Origin: an uncultured Alphaproteobacteria bacterium
GTDB lineage: Bacteria > Pseudomonadota > Alphaproteobacteria > Rhodobacterales > Rhodobacteraceae
Direction: 5' to 3'
Assembly (NCBI GenBank): GCA_902560505.1
Contig: CACELY010000006.1
Coordinates: 1-46,379, forward strand
DNA: 46,379 nt
In this document: piece by piece, positions 1 through 8,604 of the stretch
How the letters are laid out: every line of letters starts with the position of its first letter
Numbering within the stretch: the stretch's first letter is position 1
The notes under the pieces: generated by a model
The model's database searches: none
What the model was told of the DNA's origin: nothing
Seen by the model: only the letters and a program-made list of their open reading frames with translations
Translations under genes and position numbers: made by a program

Positions 1-1053
1 CTTTTCAATTCTATATCCTACACAAATCTTAATTTTTTCAAGCTTATCTAAAACGTCAATTTTTGTGAGAGCAAGACTAGTAACACCATTAAGCAAACAA
101 CTTCTTCTAACCAGCGGTGCATCAAACCAACCACATCTTCTGTCTCTACCTGTCACTGTTCCCTTTTCATTTCCCTCTTCTGATAGATAACGTCCAACAC
201 TATCAGTAAGCTCGGTAGGCATTGGACCCTCTCCCACCCGAGTGGTGTATGCTTTTGTTATTCCTAATACAGAGTTGATTTTATTATGAGCAACACCGCT
301 TCCAATTGCTGCTGCTGCCGCAATTGTTGAAGAAGAGGTAACAAATGGATAAGTACCAAAATCTACATCGAGCATAGAACCTTGCGCGCCCTCAAATAAA
401 ATATTTTTATTTTTTTTAATCTGTTCGTTAAGGATTTTCCAAACGGGCTTTATGAACATATTAATTTTTTTACCCACTATCATCAATTCATCAAAAAGTT
501 GTTCTTCATCTATATGAGTGGCGCCCAATCCTGCCCTCAAAATATCATGATGCTCTTTAATAATATTTAATTTTCTCTTCACTTGGTTTGGGTCTTTCAG
601 ATCACCGGTCCTTAATGCCCTTCTTCCAACTTTATCTTCATAAGCTGGCCCTATTCCTCTTCCAGTTGTACCTATTTTTTCTTTTCCCGCTTTCTGTTCC
701 CGCAAAAGATCTAGATCTTTGTGAAAGGGTAGTATAAGAGGCGTATTCTCAGAAATTAAAAACCTGTCACTACAAATCTTTATTCCCCTCGAGTTTAATT
801 GTTCAATCTCTTCCAGTAATTTCCATGGATCTAATACCACTCCGTTCCCAATTACCGCAATCTTATCTTCTCTTATGACTCCGGATGGCAAAAGTGATAG
901 CTTGAATACTTGATCACCAACAACTAATGTATGACCAGCGTTGTGACCTCCTTGAAATCTAACTATGGTATCTGCCTTTGAAGAAAGCAAATCTACGATT
1001 TTTCCCTTTCCTTCGTCGCCCCACTGTGTGCCTATTACAATTAAATTACTCAT
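1..1053 (-). CDS. purA: Adenylosuccinate synthetase (C-terminal part off the window edge)
   Basis: Not in the ORF track because it is open at the left edge. Minus strand from ATG at 1053 reads MSNLIVIGTQWGDEGKGKIVD..., with FEGAQGSMLDVDFGTYPFVTSS, GEGPMPTEL and GTVTGRDRRCGWFD, typical of PurA. Confidence 0.96.
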   Translation of the reverse strand, partial: MSNLIVIGTQWGDEGKGKIVDLLSSKADTIVRFQGGHNAGHTLVVGDQVFKLSLLPSGVIREDKIAVIGNGVVLDPWKLLEEIEQLNSRGIKICSDRFLISENTPLILPFHKDLDLLREQKAGKEKIGTTGRGIGPAYEDKVGRRALRTGDLKDPNQVKRKLNIIKEHHDILRAGLGATHIDEEQLFDELMIVGKKINMFIKPVWKILNEQIKKNKNILFEGAQGSMLDVDFGTYPFVTSSSTIAAAAAIGSGVAHNKINSVLGITKAYTTRVGEGPMPTELTDSVGRYLSEEGNEKGTVTGRDRRCGWFDAPLVRRSCLLNGVTSLALTKIDVLDKLEKIKICVGYRIEK

Positions 1054-1065
1054 TTCTTGATCTAA

Positions 1066-2670
1066 TCAGATTTCAAAACTCAAAGTTTTTGCCTCTTTTA
1101 CACCTTTTAGCCTCTTTATTTCCTTTAAATCTTTTGGGTCAATTTTTTCATCAATCCCTAATAAAGCTAGCGCTAAGCCAGCCTTTTCCTTTCTCCCTAA
1201 AGAAAAGGTTGCAATGTTTACATTCATCTTGCCCAACGTCGTTCCTAGTAGGCCAATAAAACCTGGTGTATCTATATTTGATGTATAAAGCATAAATTTC
1301 TGCGGCATTGTATCCATATCAATTCCATTTATTTGAATAAATCTAGGCTGCCCGTCAGAATAAACCGTCCCAGCTGCAGATCTAATGGCCCTTTCGGTCT
1401 TCACCAAAATTCTAATATACGATCCAAAGGCTCCCTGCGAGTCTTTTTTTATCTCACTAATTACGATACCTCTTTCACGAGCAAAAATTAACGATGACAC
1501 AAGATTGACAGACCCAATACCAACAATTGGGTTAAGGATTGAAGCTACGATTGAACAAGTCAATGGACGCGTATTCAGTTCGCCAACCGAGCCAACATAT
1601 TCAATGTTTATCTCCTGTAGACCTGATTCAATAATCTGCCCAATAAAGCCACCTAATACATCAGATACTTTGACCCAAGGTTTAAGTAATGGTGCTTCTG
1701 CAGCAGATATTGAAGGTGAGTTAATAGAATTTGTTATTGCTCCTTCTTTTAAATAATCTGCTATCTGTTCAGCAACTTGCACCGCAACTTTTACTTGAGC
1801 TTCTGAAGTAGAGGCTCCAAGATGTGGTGTGCAAACAACATTTTCCAGACCAAACAAAGCGTTATCCACTGCGGGCTCTGAACCAAATACATCAAAAGCA
1901 GCTCCAGCAATTGATTTTTCTTTCAGCGCTTTTGCAAGTGCGTTTTCATCTACAAGACCCCCTCTTGCACAATTAACTAGTATCGCGGTACTTTTCATTT
2001 TTTTGATCAAAGAACCATTTATGATATTGGTGGTCTTATCAGTTTTTGGAACATGTAATGAAATTATATCACTTTCAGCTACAAGCTTTTCGAGCGTCTT
2101 TACTCTTTCTATACCGAGACCTTGTACTTTTTCGTCGGTTAAAAAAGGATCATAAGCTTTAACTTTAAGTTTGAGCCCCAAAGCACGATCCGCAACAATT
2201 GAACCTATATTTCCAACACCAATTAATCCCAAGGTTTTCCCTGTTAATTCTTGTCCCATAAACTTCGATTTTTCCCACTTTCCTTGTTGCGTCGAATTGT
2301 CCGCTGCGGGAATTTGCCGACAAGAGGCGAAAATCATAGCCAGAGTGTGTTCTGCCGTAGTTATTGCATTGCCATGAGGCGTATTCATTACCACAATTCC
2401 CTTAGAGGATGCCGCTTTAAGATCAATATTATCCACGCCTATACCTGCTCTACCAATGACCTGCAAATTTTTTCCTCGATCAATAACGTCTCTTGAGACT
2501 TTGCTAGCGGATCTAATTATTAGTCCTGAGTAAGGTTCAATGACCTCCTTAAGGCTATTACTTGTTCCACAGTCTGGCTTGTAATCGAAATCGATATTAC
2601 TTTTTTGGAGAGTTTCTAATGCTCTCTGTGATATCTTATCGGATACTAATACTCTATGCCTTTTTGCCAT
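1066..2670 (-). CDS. serA: D-3-phosphoglycerate dehydrogenase (long form with ACT domain)
   Basis: GRAGIGVDNIDLKAASSKGIVVMNTPHGN, LGLIGVGNIGSIVA, TPHLGASTSEAQ, C-terminal ACT region; next to serC. Confidence 0.96.
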   Translation of the reverse strand: MAKRHRVLVSDKISQRALETLQKSNIDFDYKPDCGTSNSLKEVIEPYSGLIIRSASKVSRDVIDRGKNLQVIGRAGIGVDNIDLKAASSKGIVVMNTPHGNAITTAEHTLAMIFASCRQIPAADNSTQQGKWEKSKFMGQELTGKTLGLIGVGNIGSIVADRALGLKLKVKAYDPFLTDEKVQGLGIERVKTLEKLVAESDIISLHVPKTDKTTNIINGSLIKKMKSTAILVNCARGGLVDENALAKALKEKSIAGAAFDVFGSEPAVDNALFGLENVVCTPHLGASTSEAQVKVAVQVAEQIADYLKEGAITNSINSPSISAAEAPLLKPWVKVSDVLGGFIGQIIESGLQEINIEYVGSVGELNTRPLTCSIVASILNPIVGIGSVNLVSSLIFARERGIVISEIKKDSQGAFGSYIRILVKTERAIRSAAGTVYSDGQPRFIQINGIDMDTMPQKFMLYTSNIDTPGFIGLLGTTLGKMNVNIATFSLGRKEKAGLALALLGIDEKIDPKDLKEIKRLKGVKEAKTLSFEI

Positions 2671-2682
2671 TGTTGGTTGTCC

Positions 2683-3843
2683 TCAGTAGCCTGATATTAT
2701 TTCGTGGAAACAGTACTCCAACCAAGGTAGTAATTTTTGAATATCATCCAGATTAATTGTTGCTCCACACCAAATTCTTAAACCTGGTGGAGCATTTCTG
2801 TGACCCTTTATATCAAACGCAGCGTTTTCTGCTTCTAGAAGCGCAACAAATTCTTTAACAAAGCGGGTTTTTTCGTCTGGATTTAGTGAAATAAGCCTCT
2901 CGTCTGAAAACTTTAAGCATACTGACGTATTTGAACGGTTTCTTGGATCACTTACTAAATTTTCTATCCAAGGCGTTTTATCTACCCACCCCTGCAAGCA
3001 CTTAAAGTTTTCATTACTTCTTCGGATTGTTTCAGTCAGTCCACCAATCTCCTTGATCCACATCAAACTATCTAAGGCATCTGCTACACAAAACATGGAT
3101 GGTGTATTTAACGTTTCTCCTTCATAAACTCCTTCTATCAACTTTCCATTTTTAACGAGCCTAAATATTTTAGGCATTGGTCTTTCAGGATGAAATGTTG
3201 AAAGGCGTTTTATGGCATTAGGACTCAAGACTATTACGCCATGACCTCCCTCCCCACCAAGGACCTTTTGCCAAGAAAAAGAAACTGCATCAAGCTTTTC
3301 CCAATCTAATTTCTGAGAAAAAACTGCAGAAGTAGCATCACAGAGCACTAACCTTTCATCACTTTTTTCAACCCAGTTTGAGTTGGGGACACGCACGCCA
3401 GAGGTTGTTCCATTCCATGTAAAACAAATATCAGAGCTTCTAGAAACCTGATCAAGATCCGGTAGGTATCCGTACTCTGCTTTTTCTACCTTACAACGCT
3501 CTAATTTTAATTGATCGACAGCATCCTCTGCCCAATCGTTACCAAATGACTCCCACACTAGCATAGTCGTCTCGTTTTTTCCTAAAAGTGACCACATTAA
3601 AAGCTCAAATGCTCCTGTGTCAGAGCCCGGCACTATAGCCACTTTATAGCCCTCAGGAAGCTCTAGTATTTCACCAGTTAAATTGATTAAATTTTTGATT
3701 TGTTGGAGCGGTTTTTTTGCTCTATGTGATCTTCCAAGATAGGCTATTTTCTCTATTGCGTCTGCACTCCATCCCGGTCTCTTAGGACATGGTCCAGAAG
3801 AAAAAAGGGGTCTTGAAGGTTTTTGCGGTGGCTTAATATTCAT
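2683..3843 (-). CDS. serC: Phosphoserine aminotransferase
   Basis: PSRPLFSSGPCPKRPGW N-terminus, SFSWQKVLGGEGGHGVIVLSP PLP-Lys region; next to serA. Confidence 0.94.
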   Translation of the reverse strand: MNIKPPQKPSRPLFSSGPCPKRPGWSADAIEKIAYLGRSHRAKKPLQQIKNLINLTGEILELPEGYKVAIVPGSDTGAFELLMWSLLGKNETTMLVWESFGNDWAEDAVDQLKLERCKVEKAEYGYLPDLDQVSRSSDICFTWNGTTSGVRVPNSNWVEKSDERLVLCDATSAVFSQKLDWEKLDAVSFSWQKVLGGEGGHGVIVLSPNAIKRLSTFHPERPMPKIFRLVKNGKLIEGVYEGETLNTPSMFCVADALDSLMWIKEIGGLTETIRRSNENFKCLQGWVDKTPWIENLVSDPRNRSNTSVCLKFSDERLISLNPDEKTRFVKEFVALLEAENAAFDIKGHRNAPPGLRIWCGATINLDDIQKLLPWLEYCFHEIISGY

Positions 3844-3868
3844 AACAAACTACTTCACATTGATATCT

Positions 3869-5212
3869 TTAAAACTTGGTCTTTTTCAATATAGACAAGC
3901 AAGTGGCAATAGTCTCTTCCAACTTATTTTTTTCTCTATGCTCAACCATTAATCTAATAACATTTTCGGTGCCTGATCGTCTGATGAGAATACGGCCCTT
4001 ACCAGATATTGAGCGCCTGACATCTTCCAACCTATTTTTTATTTGCTCATTTTTTTCGAAATCGTTGCATTTATGAGCGTCTATATTTACCACTGTTTGT
4101 GGGAATGGCTCGAACAAATTAAAAAGCTGACTTGCTTTTTTTTTGTTTTCTACCAAAACACTCAATACTTGCAATGACGTAATTAATCCATCACCTGCAT
4201 TTGAATAATCCGACAGAATGATATGGCCTGACTGTTCTCCACCTAAGTTTAACCTTTGCCTATTCATACATTTTGAGACGTTTTTGTCACCTACCTGCGT
4301 CCGAATCAAGCTTACTCCTATTTTTTCTAGGTATAGCTCTAAGGCCAGGTTAGACATAACTGTCGCTACGACAGTATTTTTATTCAGTGAATTTTTATTT
4401 ACCCAGGCTTCAGCTAAAAGTCCGATAACTATATCCCCATTAGCTAACTTCCCCTGCTCATCAATGAATAAAACTCTGTCAGCATCGCCGTCTAAACATA
4501 TCCCTATATCTGCACTGTTTTCTAGAACTGCTTTTTGTGCTTTTTCTGGTTTTGTTGAACCACACTCCATGTTTATATTAAAACCATCTGGAGCCACGCC
4601 TATTGACACAACCTCTGCACCAAGCTCTCTTAAAATTTGGGGTAAAATCTTGTATGCTGCACCATTAGCGCAGTCCACTACTATCCTAATTCCGCCTAGG
4701 CTTAAATTACTTGGAATAGTGATCTTTGCAAATTCGGTATAACGGCCAAGAACATCATTTATCCTACTCGCTTTACCTAGATCACTTGGAACCACTAATG
4801 GTGATTTGTTCCTAATCTCTTTACTGATTTCCTCTTCAATTTTTGTATTTATCTTTAAACCATCTTTATCAAAAAATTTTATTCCATTGTCTTCGTATGG
4901 GTTATGGGATGCCGAAATCATAATGCCGAGGTCAGCTCTCAGGGATTTTGTTAGAAAACTTACTGCAGGTGTAGGCAAAGGTCCAAGTAAGTTTACCTCC
5001 CAGCCCATAGAGATAAAACCAGCAGTTAGAGCATTTTCAACCATATATCCGGACCTTCTCGTATCTTTGCCTATAATAACCTTAGGAAGATTTATACCTT
5101 TTCCGATCACATGACCTGTTGATAAAGCAATTTTCAATATCGTTTCGGGATCAATAGGGTAGGTATTTGTCCTTCCTCTTATCCCATCAGTTCCGAATAT
5201 ATTTCCTTCCAT
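3869..5212 (-). CDS. glmM: Phosphoglucosamine mutase
   Basis: FGTDGIRGRTN N-terminus, ISASHNPYEDNGIKFF catalytic Ser loop, CLDGDADRVLFID metal loop, RRSGTENVIRLMVE. Confidence 0.96.
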   Translation of the reverse strand: MEGNIFGTDGIRGRTNTYPIDPETILKIALSTGHVIGKGINLPKVIIGKDTRRSGYMVENALTAGFISMGWEVNLLGPLPTPAVSFLTKSLRADLGIMISASHNPYEDNGIKFFDKDGLKINTKIEEEISKEIRNKSPLVVPSDLGKASRINDVLGRYTEFAKITIPSNLSLGGIRIVVDCANGAAYKILPQILRELGAEVVSIGVAPDGFNINMECGSTKPEKAQKAVLENSADIGICLDGDADRVLFIDEQGKLANGDIVIGLLAEAWVNKNSLNKNTVVATVMSNLALELYLEKIGVSLIRTQVGDKNVSKCMNRQRLNLGGEQSGHIILSDYSNAGDGLITSLQVLSVLVENKKKASQLFNLFEPFPQTVVNIDAHKCNDFEKNEQIKNRLEDVRRSISGKGRILIRRSGTENVIRLMVEHREKNKLEETIATCLSILKKTKF

Positions 5213-5228
5213 TTATGCAAACCTTATT

Positions 5229-6233
5229 TTATTTAATAATATTCCAAACTTTCATTGCATCGACGGTCTCCTTTACGTCATGCACTCTAACAATGTTCAC
5301 CCCGTTACTGACTATCTTCAGCATTGCTGCTATCGAACCTGATAATCTTGCCGAGGGCAGCCTTTCTCTAATAATTTCGCCAATAAAACTCTTACGTGAT
5401 ACCCCTATCATGAGCGGACATCCTAATCCAAGGAACAGACTAGCTTTTTTTATTATTTCCATATTATGGCTAAAACTTTTTCCGAAGCCAATGCCTGGAT
5501 CTATAATAATGCGTTTTCTTGATATGCCTGTACTTTCAGCTTCAGCGATCTTCTCTTTAAGATAATCATAAATATCTAGAAGGACATTTTCATAACGAGG
5601 TTTATTTTGCATATTTTCTGGCAAGCCTTGAGAGTGCATCAAACACATACCTGCTTTATATTTTGCGACAACGCCAAACATTTGTTCATCAAATGATCCT
5701 GCAGAAATATCATTCACTATGGAAGCTCCAGCTTGCAAAGCTTTCTCAGCAACAATTGCCTTTCTAGTATCAACTGAAATTATAGCTGAGGGAGCAGATT
5801 GTTTTATTTTCTTAATTACTCCTATTACTCTTTCTATTTCTATACTGGACGCAACCTCCTTCGCTCCAGGCCTTGTTGATTCACCTCCTACATCTAATAT
5901 ACAGCAGCCAGCTTTAAGAAGATTTAGACCTTTTTCGACAAACTGTTTTTCTGAAAAGGATTGTTCTCCATCGTAAAAACTATCAGGAGTAACATTCAAA
6001 ACTCCCATAATAAGTGTAGTGTCGAAGTTTAGTCCCAATTTTGAATTTGGCTTCGATATAAATTTTTTTAGAAACTCTTTTTTTACATCAGACGTAGGGA
6101 TAACCTTTGAGCCTTTATTCCTTTCAGTAACTCTAAATGAATTAAAAACGATATTGCCACCATAGATAGTATGAAAGTATTCTGCTCCGCCTTGAAAATC
6201 GTTTAACTCTGGGAAAAAGTATTGCATTTTCAA
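5229..6233 (-). CDS. folP: Dihydropteroate synthase with N-terminal extension
   Basis: IMGVLNVTPDSFYDGEQSF, DVGGESTRPGA, NDISAG, DPGIGFGKSFSHN. About 75 aa precede the DHPS core. Confidence 0.94.
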   Translation of the reverse strand: MKMQYFFPELNDFQGGAEYFHTIYGGNIVFNSFRVTERNKGSKVIPTSDVKKEFLKKFISKPNSKLGLNFDTTLIMGVLNVTPDSFYDGEQSFSEKQFVEKGLNLLKAGCCILDVGGESTRPGAKEVASSIEIERVIGVIKKIKQSAPSAIISVDTRKAIVAEKALQAGASIVNDISAGSFDEQMFGVVAKYKAGMCLMHSQGLPENMQNKPRYENVLLDIYDYLKEKIAEAESTGISRKRIIIDPGIGFGKSFSHNMEIIKKASLFLGLGCPLMIGVSRKSFIGEIIRERLPSARLSGSIAAMLKIVSNGVNIVRVHDVKETVDAMKVWNIIK

Positions 6234-6895
6234 GTCAAATTTTGTTTAAAGTGACTAGTTAATTCACTGAAATTATCGAAACTAAAGTCAATTCCAGCTT
6301 TATTTACAGTTTGTGGTGCGTAACCCCTTTTATGAAAAAAAAAGCTCGCACCAACCGCTTTTGCTAAAAGTAAATCAATTGCAGTATCACCGACATAAAA
6401 ATAACTTCCATTACCTAATTCTTTTACAGAATGATAAAAAACTTTTGGGTCAGGCTTTAAAACTCCAGTGCTATCACCGTATGCAAATCCATCAAAGTAT
6501 TGATAAATATTGAGATCAAACAAAACCTTTTTTGCGCTGCTTTCAAACTTCTGCGTACATATAGTCAATTTTAACCCTTGGCTTTTCAAAAACTCTATTA
6601 GCTCCAATACTCCTTTATAAAGAGAACAACCCTTAACAGGATCTTCGTAGTATCTATCTTGAAAAAACTCAAAGTAGACATCCAAACCGCTATCTGGAAT
6701 ACCCCCAGTAGATACCAAGAGCTTCTCTACCTGCTTTTTTGTCCCACCGCCAATGAATCCTTTATACTGTTCGAGCTTTATTGGATCTCTCCCAATACTC
6801 TTCAAAAGTTCATTTCCAGCATTCAGTAAGGCCGGTGCCGTATCAGCAAGGGTTCCGTCCAAATCAAAGGTCACAATTTTTTCTTTTTTTGACAT
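6230..6895 (-). CDS. HAD-family hydrolase, phosphoglycolate phosphatase-like
   Basis: VTFDLDGTLADTAPALL motif I, KPDPKVFYHSVKELG, YVGDTAIDLLLAKAVGA. Overlaps folP by 4 nt. Confidence 0.85.
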   Translation of the reverse strand: MSKKEKIVTFDLDGTLADTAPALLNAGNELLKSIGRDPIKLEQYKGFIGGGTKKQVEKLLVSTGGIPDSGLDVYFEFFQDRYYEDPVKGCSLYKGVLELIEFLKSQGLKLTICTQKFESSAKKVLFDLNIYQYFDGFAYGDSTGVLKPDPKVFYHSVKELGNGSYFYVGDTAIDLLLAKAVGASFFFHKRGYAPQTVNKAGIDFSFDNFSELTSHFKQNLT

Positions 6896-6910
6896 TAAAC
6901 CAATTTACTA

Positions 6911-7858
6911 TCAGCAATACTCAACAGTAACTCCTATGTTACGCATACCTTCTGTTAATACAGAAGCCAATTTATCTTGTCGGAACAAGTAAATCTTTTT
7001 CATTAAAAGGTCCTTTGTTAAATGGCAGGCCATGCTTAAGGCAAATTCTTTATTTAGAAACACATCGTTTTTGGAAAACCTACAGAGATCGGTTGGACAC
7101 CAAATACAATTAACACCTCCTTTCAACAAAAAAGCAACCTCAGTCTTACTTCGTGCTAATTTTAAATTTTTAAATTCTTTATTGAGCACATAAGCATTTT
7201 GTGCAACAGACATTGTCAGTATTTCGCTATCGGTTTCTGGACTCATTTCTGTGAAATCTTTATAGATCTCTGAAGGGCAGATAACCCAAGTCATTGTTGA
7301 AGTGGAAATAAATTCCTTTAAAAAACAAATATTTTTTTGTTGTAACATCCTATTCGAAATGAATAACAGACCAGCATTAGGAATCTTAGTCTTGATAACT
7401 AAATTATTCTTGTTAAGCAAATTCAAATTTGTTTTAGATGTATCTGGTTGAACCTTCGTTCTACTTATCTGAACCCCAAGCCTTCCCAGACCCCTATCTA
7501 GCTTTTCGAGACGCACAGTAGCCATAACCACACTATCTAAACATAAGCACGAAATAGCTATTTTCTCTGCTAATGTTTCTAGCAGTGCAACTCTTTTCTG
7601 ACCAATTTCATCCTCAATTACTTCAATTATATTGTCATATGATAATACTAAATCAACGTTATCATGCATTGGTTGATTATCGGTATTCACTTCCAAAATG
7701 ACATTGAAGGATACTCTTTGTTTAACACCATACTCTGGCTGAAAGGCGCCGATGTCTATCTCTCTTACATAGTCTCTTACTAAAATATGGTCTACATTCG
7801 CCTTTTTTTTTCCTCCTAGGTCAAGGAGGTCTTTTTTCTTAAATTCTTCACTAAACAA
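6911..7858 (-). CDS. folB: Dihydroneopterin aldolase-like protein with a long C-terminal extension
   Basis: DHILVRDYVREIDIGAFQPEYGVKQRVSFNVILEV and LLETLAEKIAISCL match FolB; about 170 further aa are not part of the canonical aldolase. Located beside folP. Confidence 0.8.
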   Translation of the reverse strand: MFSEEFKKKDLLDLGGKKKANVDHILVRDYVREIDIGAFQPEYGVKQRVSFNVILEVNTDNQPMHDNVDLVLSYDNIIEVIEDEIGQKRVALLETLAEKIAISCLCLDSVVMATVRLEKLDRGLGRLGVQISRTKVQPDTSKTNLNLLNKNNLVIKTKIPNAGLLFISNRMLQQKNICFLKEFISTSTMTWVICPSEIYKDFTEMSPETDSEILTMSVAQNAYVLNKEFKNLKLARSKTEVAFLLKGGVNCIWCPTDLCRFSKNDVFLNKEFALSMACHLTKDLLMKKIYLFRQDKLASVLTEGMRNIGVTVEYC

Positions 7859-7891
7859 TGGGTAATCCTAATAAGTTTAAAATACATTATG

Positions 7892-8590
7892 CTAATTTCT
7901 GTAAAATATATGTCTACCTATTTTTCTAGTCTTTTTAAATTTCTTTGACCAACTGGGACTTACTTCCGACGCATGAAAAAATGTTGCGCCGTTTGTTACA
8001 TCAGAAAAAGCACCATTTAATATCATCGATGAAAGCTTGACTATCCTTCTATAGGTTTTTTTGTCATAAATCAGTTCTAGTTTGCCATCACAATTGTACG
8101 AAAATTGACACGCATGTCTCTTATGTGCCCCCTCGGAAACGACCCCGCAAATAGTACCGGGGAATTGGCTAGAGTTTTTCCGATTGATAATTACATCGGC
8201 TACCGCAATTTGTCCCTCTATCTGTTCACCTCGTGCTTCAAAATACAAAGCCTCTGATAGGCATTTGAGTTCCCTATTCATCTTCGGCATTCGCATACTG
8301 TCGAGAGCTCCCTTAGAGAAAAATTGTTTTTCACTATTGTTCGATAAATATGCTCTATCATACGTAATCAGACCTGACAGTCTTGTTAAATAGTTATCAT
8401 CAATGCTATCAAGCCGTATCATTTCTTCTTCAATTGTTGTCCCCAAATTCACGATAACCGGACGGATACCCTCATTATCTTTCTTTTTCACGTTTGAATT
8501 TGTTTGCGCGAGAGCTAGGTGACTAATTAATAGAAAATACACGAATAAAATAGGCAATGATGTCCTTCTTTTAACAAATAAGTGTTTCAT
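7892..8590 (-). CDS. Cell wall hydrolase, SleB family (secreted)
   Basis: N-terminal signal-like segment; CLSEALYFEARGEQIEGQIAVADVIINRKNSSQFPGTICGVVSEG and HACQFSYNCDG are the SleB/Hydrolase_2 signature. Confidence 0.87.
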   Translation of the reverse strand: MKHLFVKRRTSLPILFVYFLLISHLALAQTNSNVKKKDNEGIRPVIVNLGTTIEEEMIRLDSIDDNYLTRLSGLITYDRAYLSNNSEKQFFSKGALDSMRMPKMNRELKCLSEALYFEARGEQIEGQIAVADVIINRKNSSQFPGTICGVVSEGAHKRHACQFSYNCDGKLELIYDKKTYRRIVKLSSMILNGAFSDVTNGATFFHASEVSPSWSKKFKKTRKIGRHIFYRN

Positions 8591-8604
8591 TATTAGGCCT
8601 TACT

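Noticed and set aside
978-2756. Plus-strand ORFs 978..1259, 1385..1756, 1829..2155, 2171..2377, 2251..2496, 2562..2756
   Set aside because: Antisense to clear serA (and edges of purA/serC); low-complexity translations without domain motifs.
3876-5976. Plus-strand ORFs opposite glmM and folP (e.g. 4218..4742, 4806..5114, 5167..5565, 5719..5976)
   Set aside because: Antisense shadows of conserved genes on the opposite strand.
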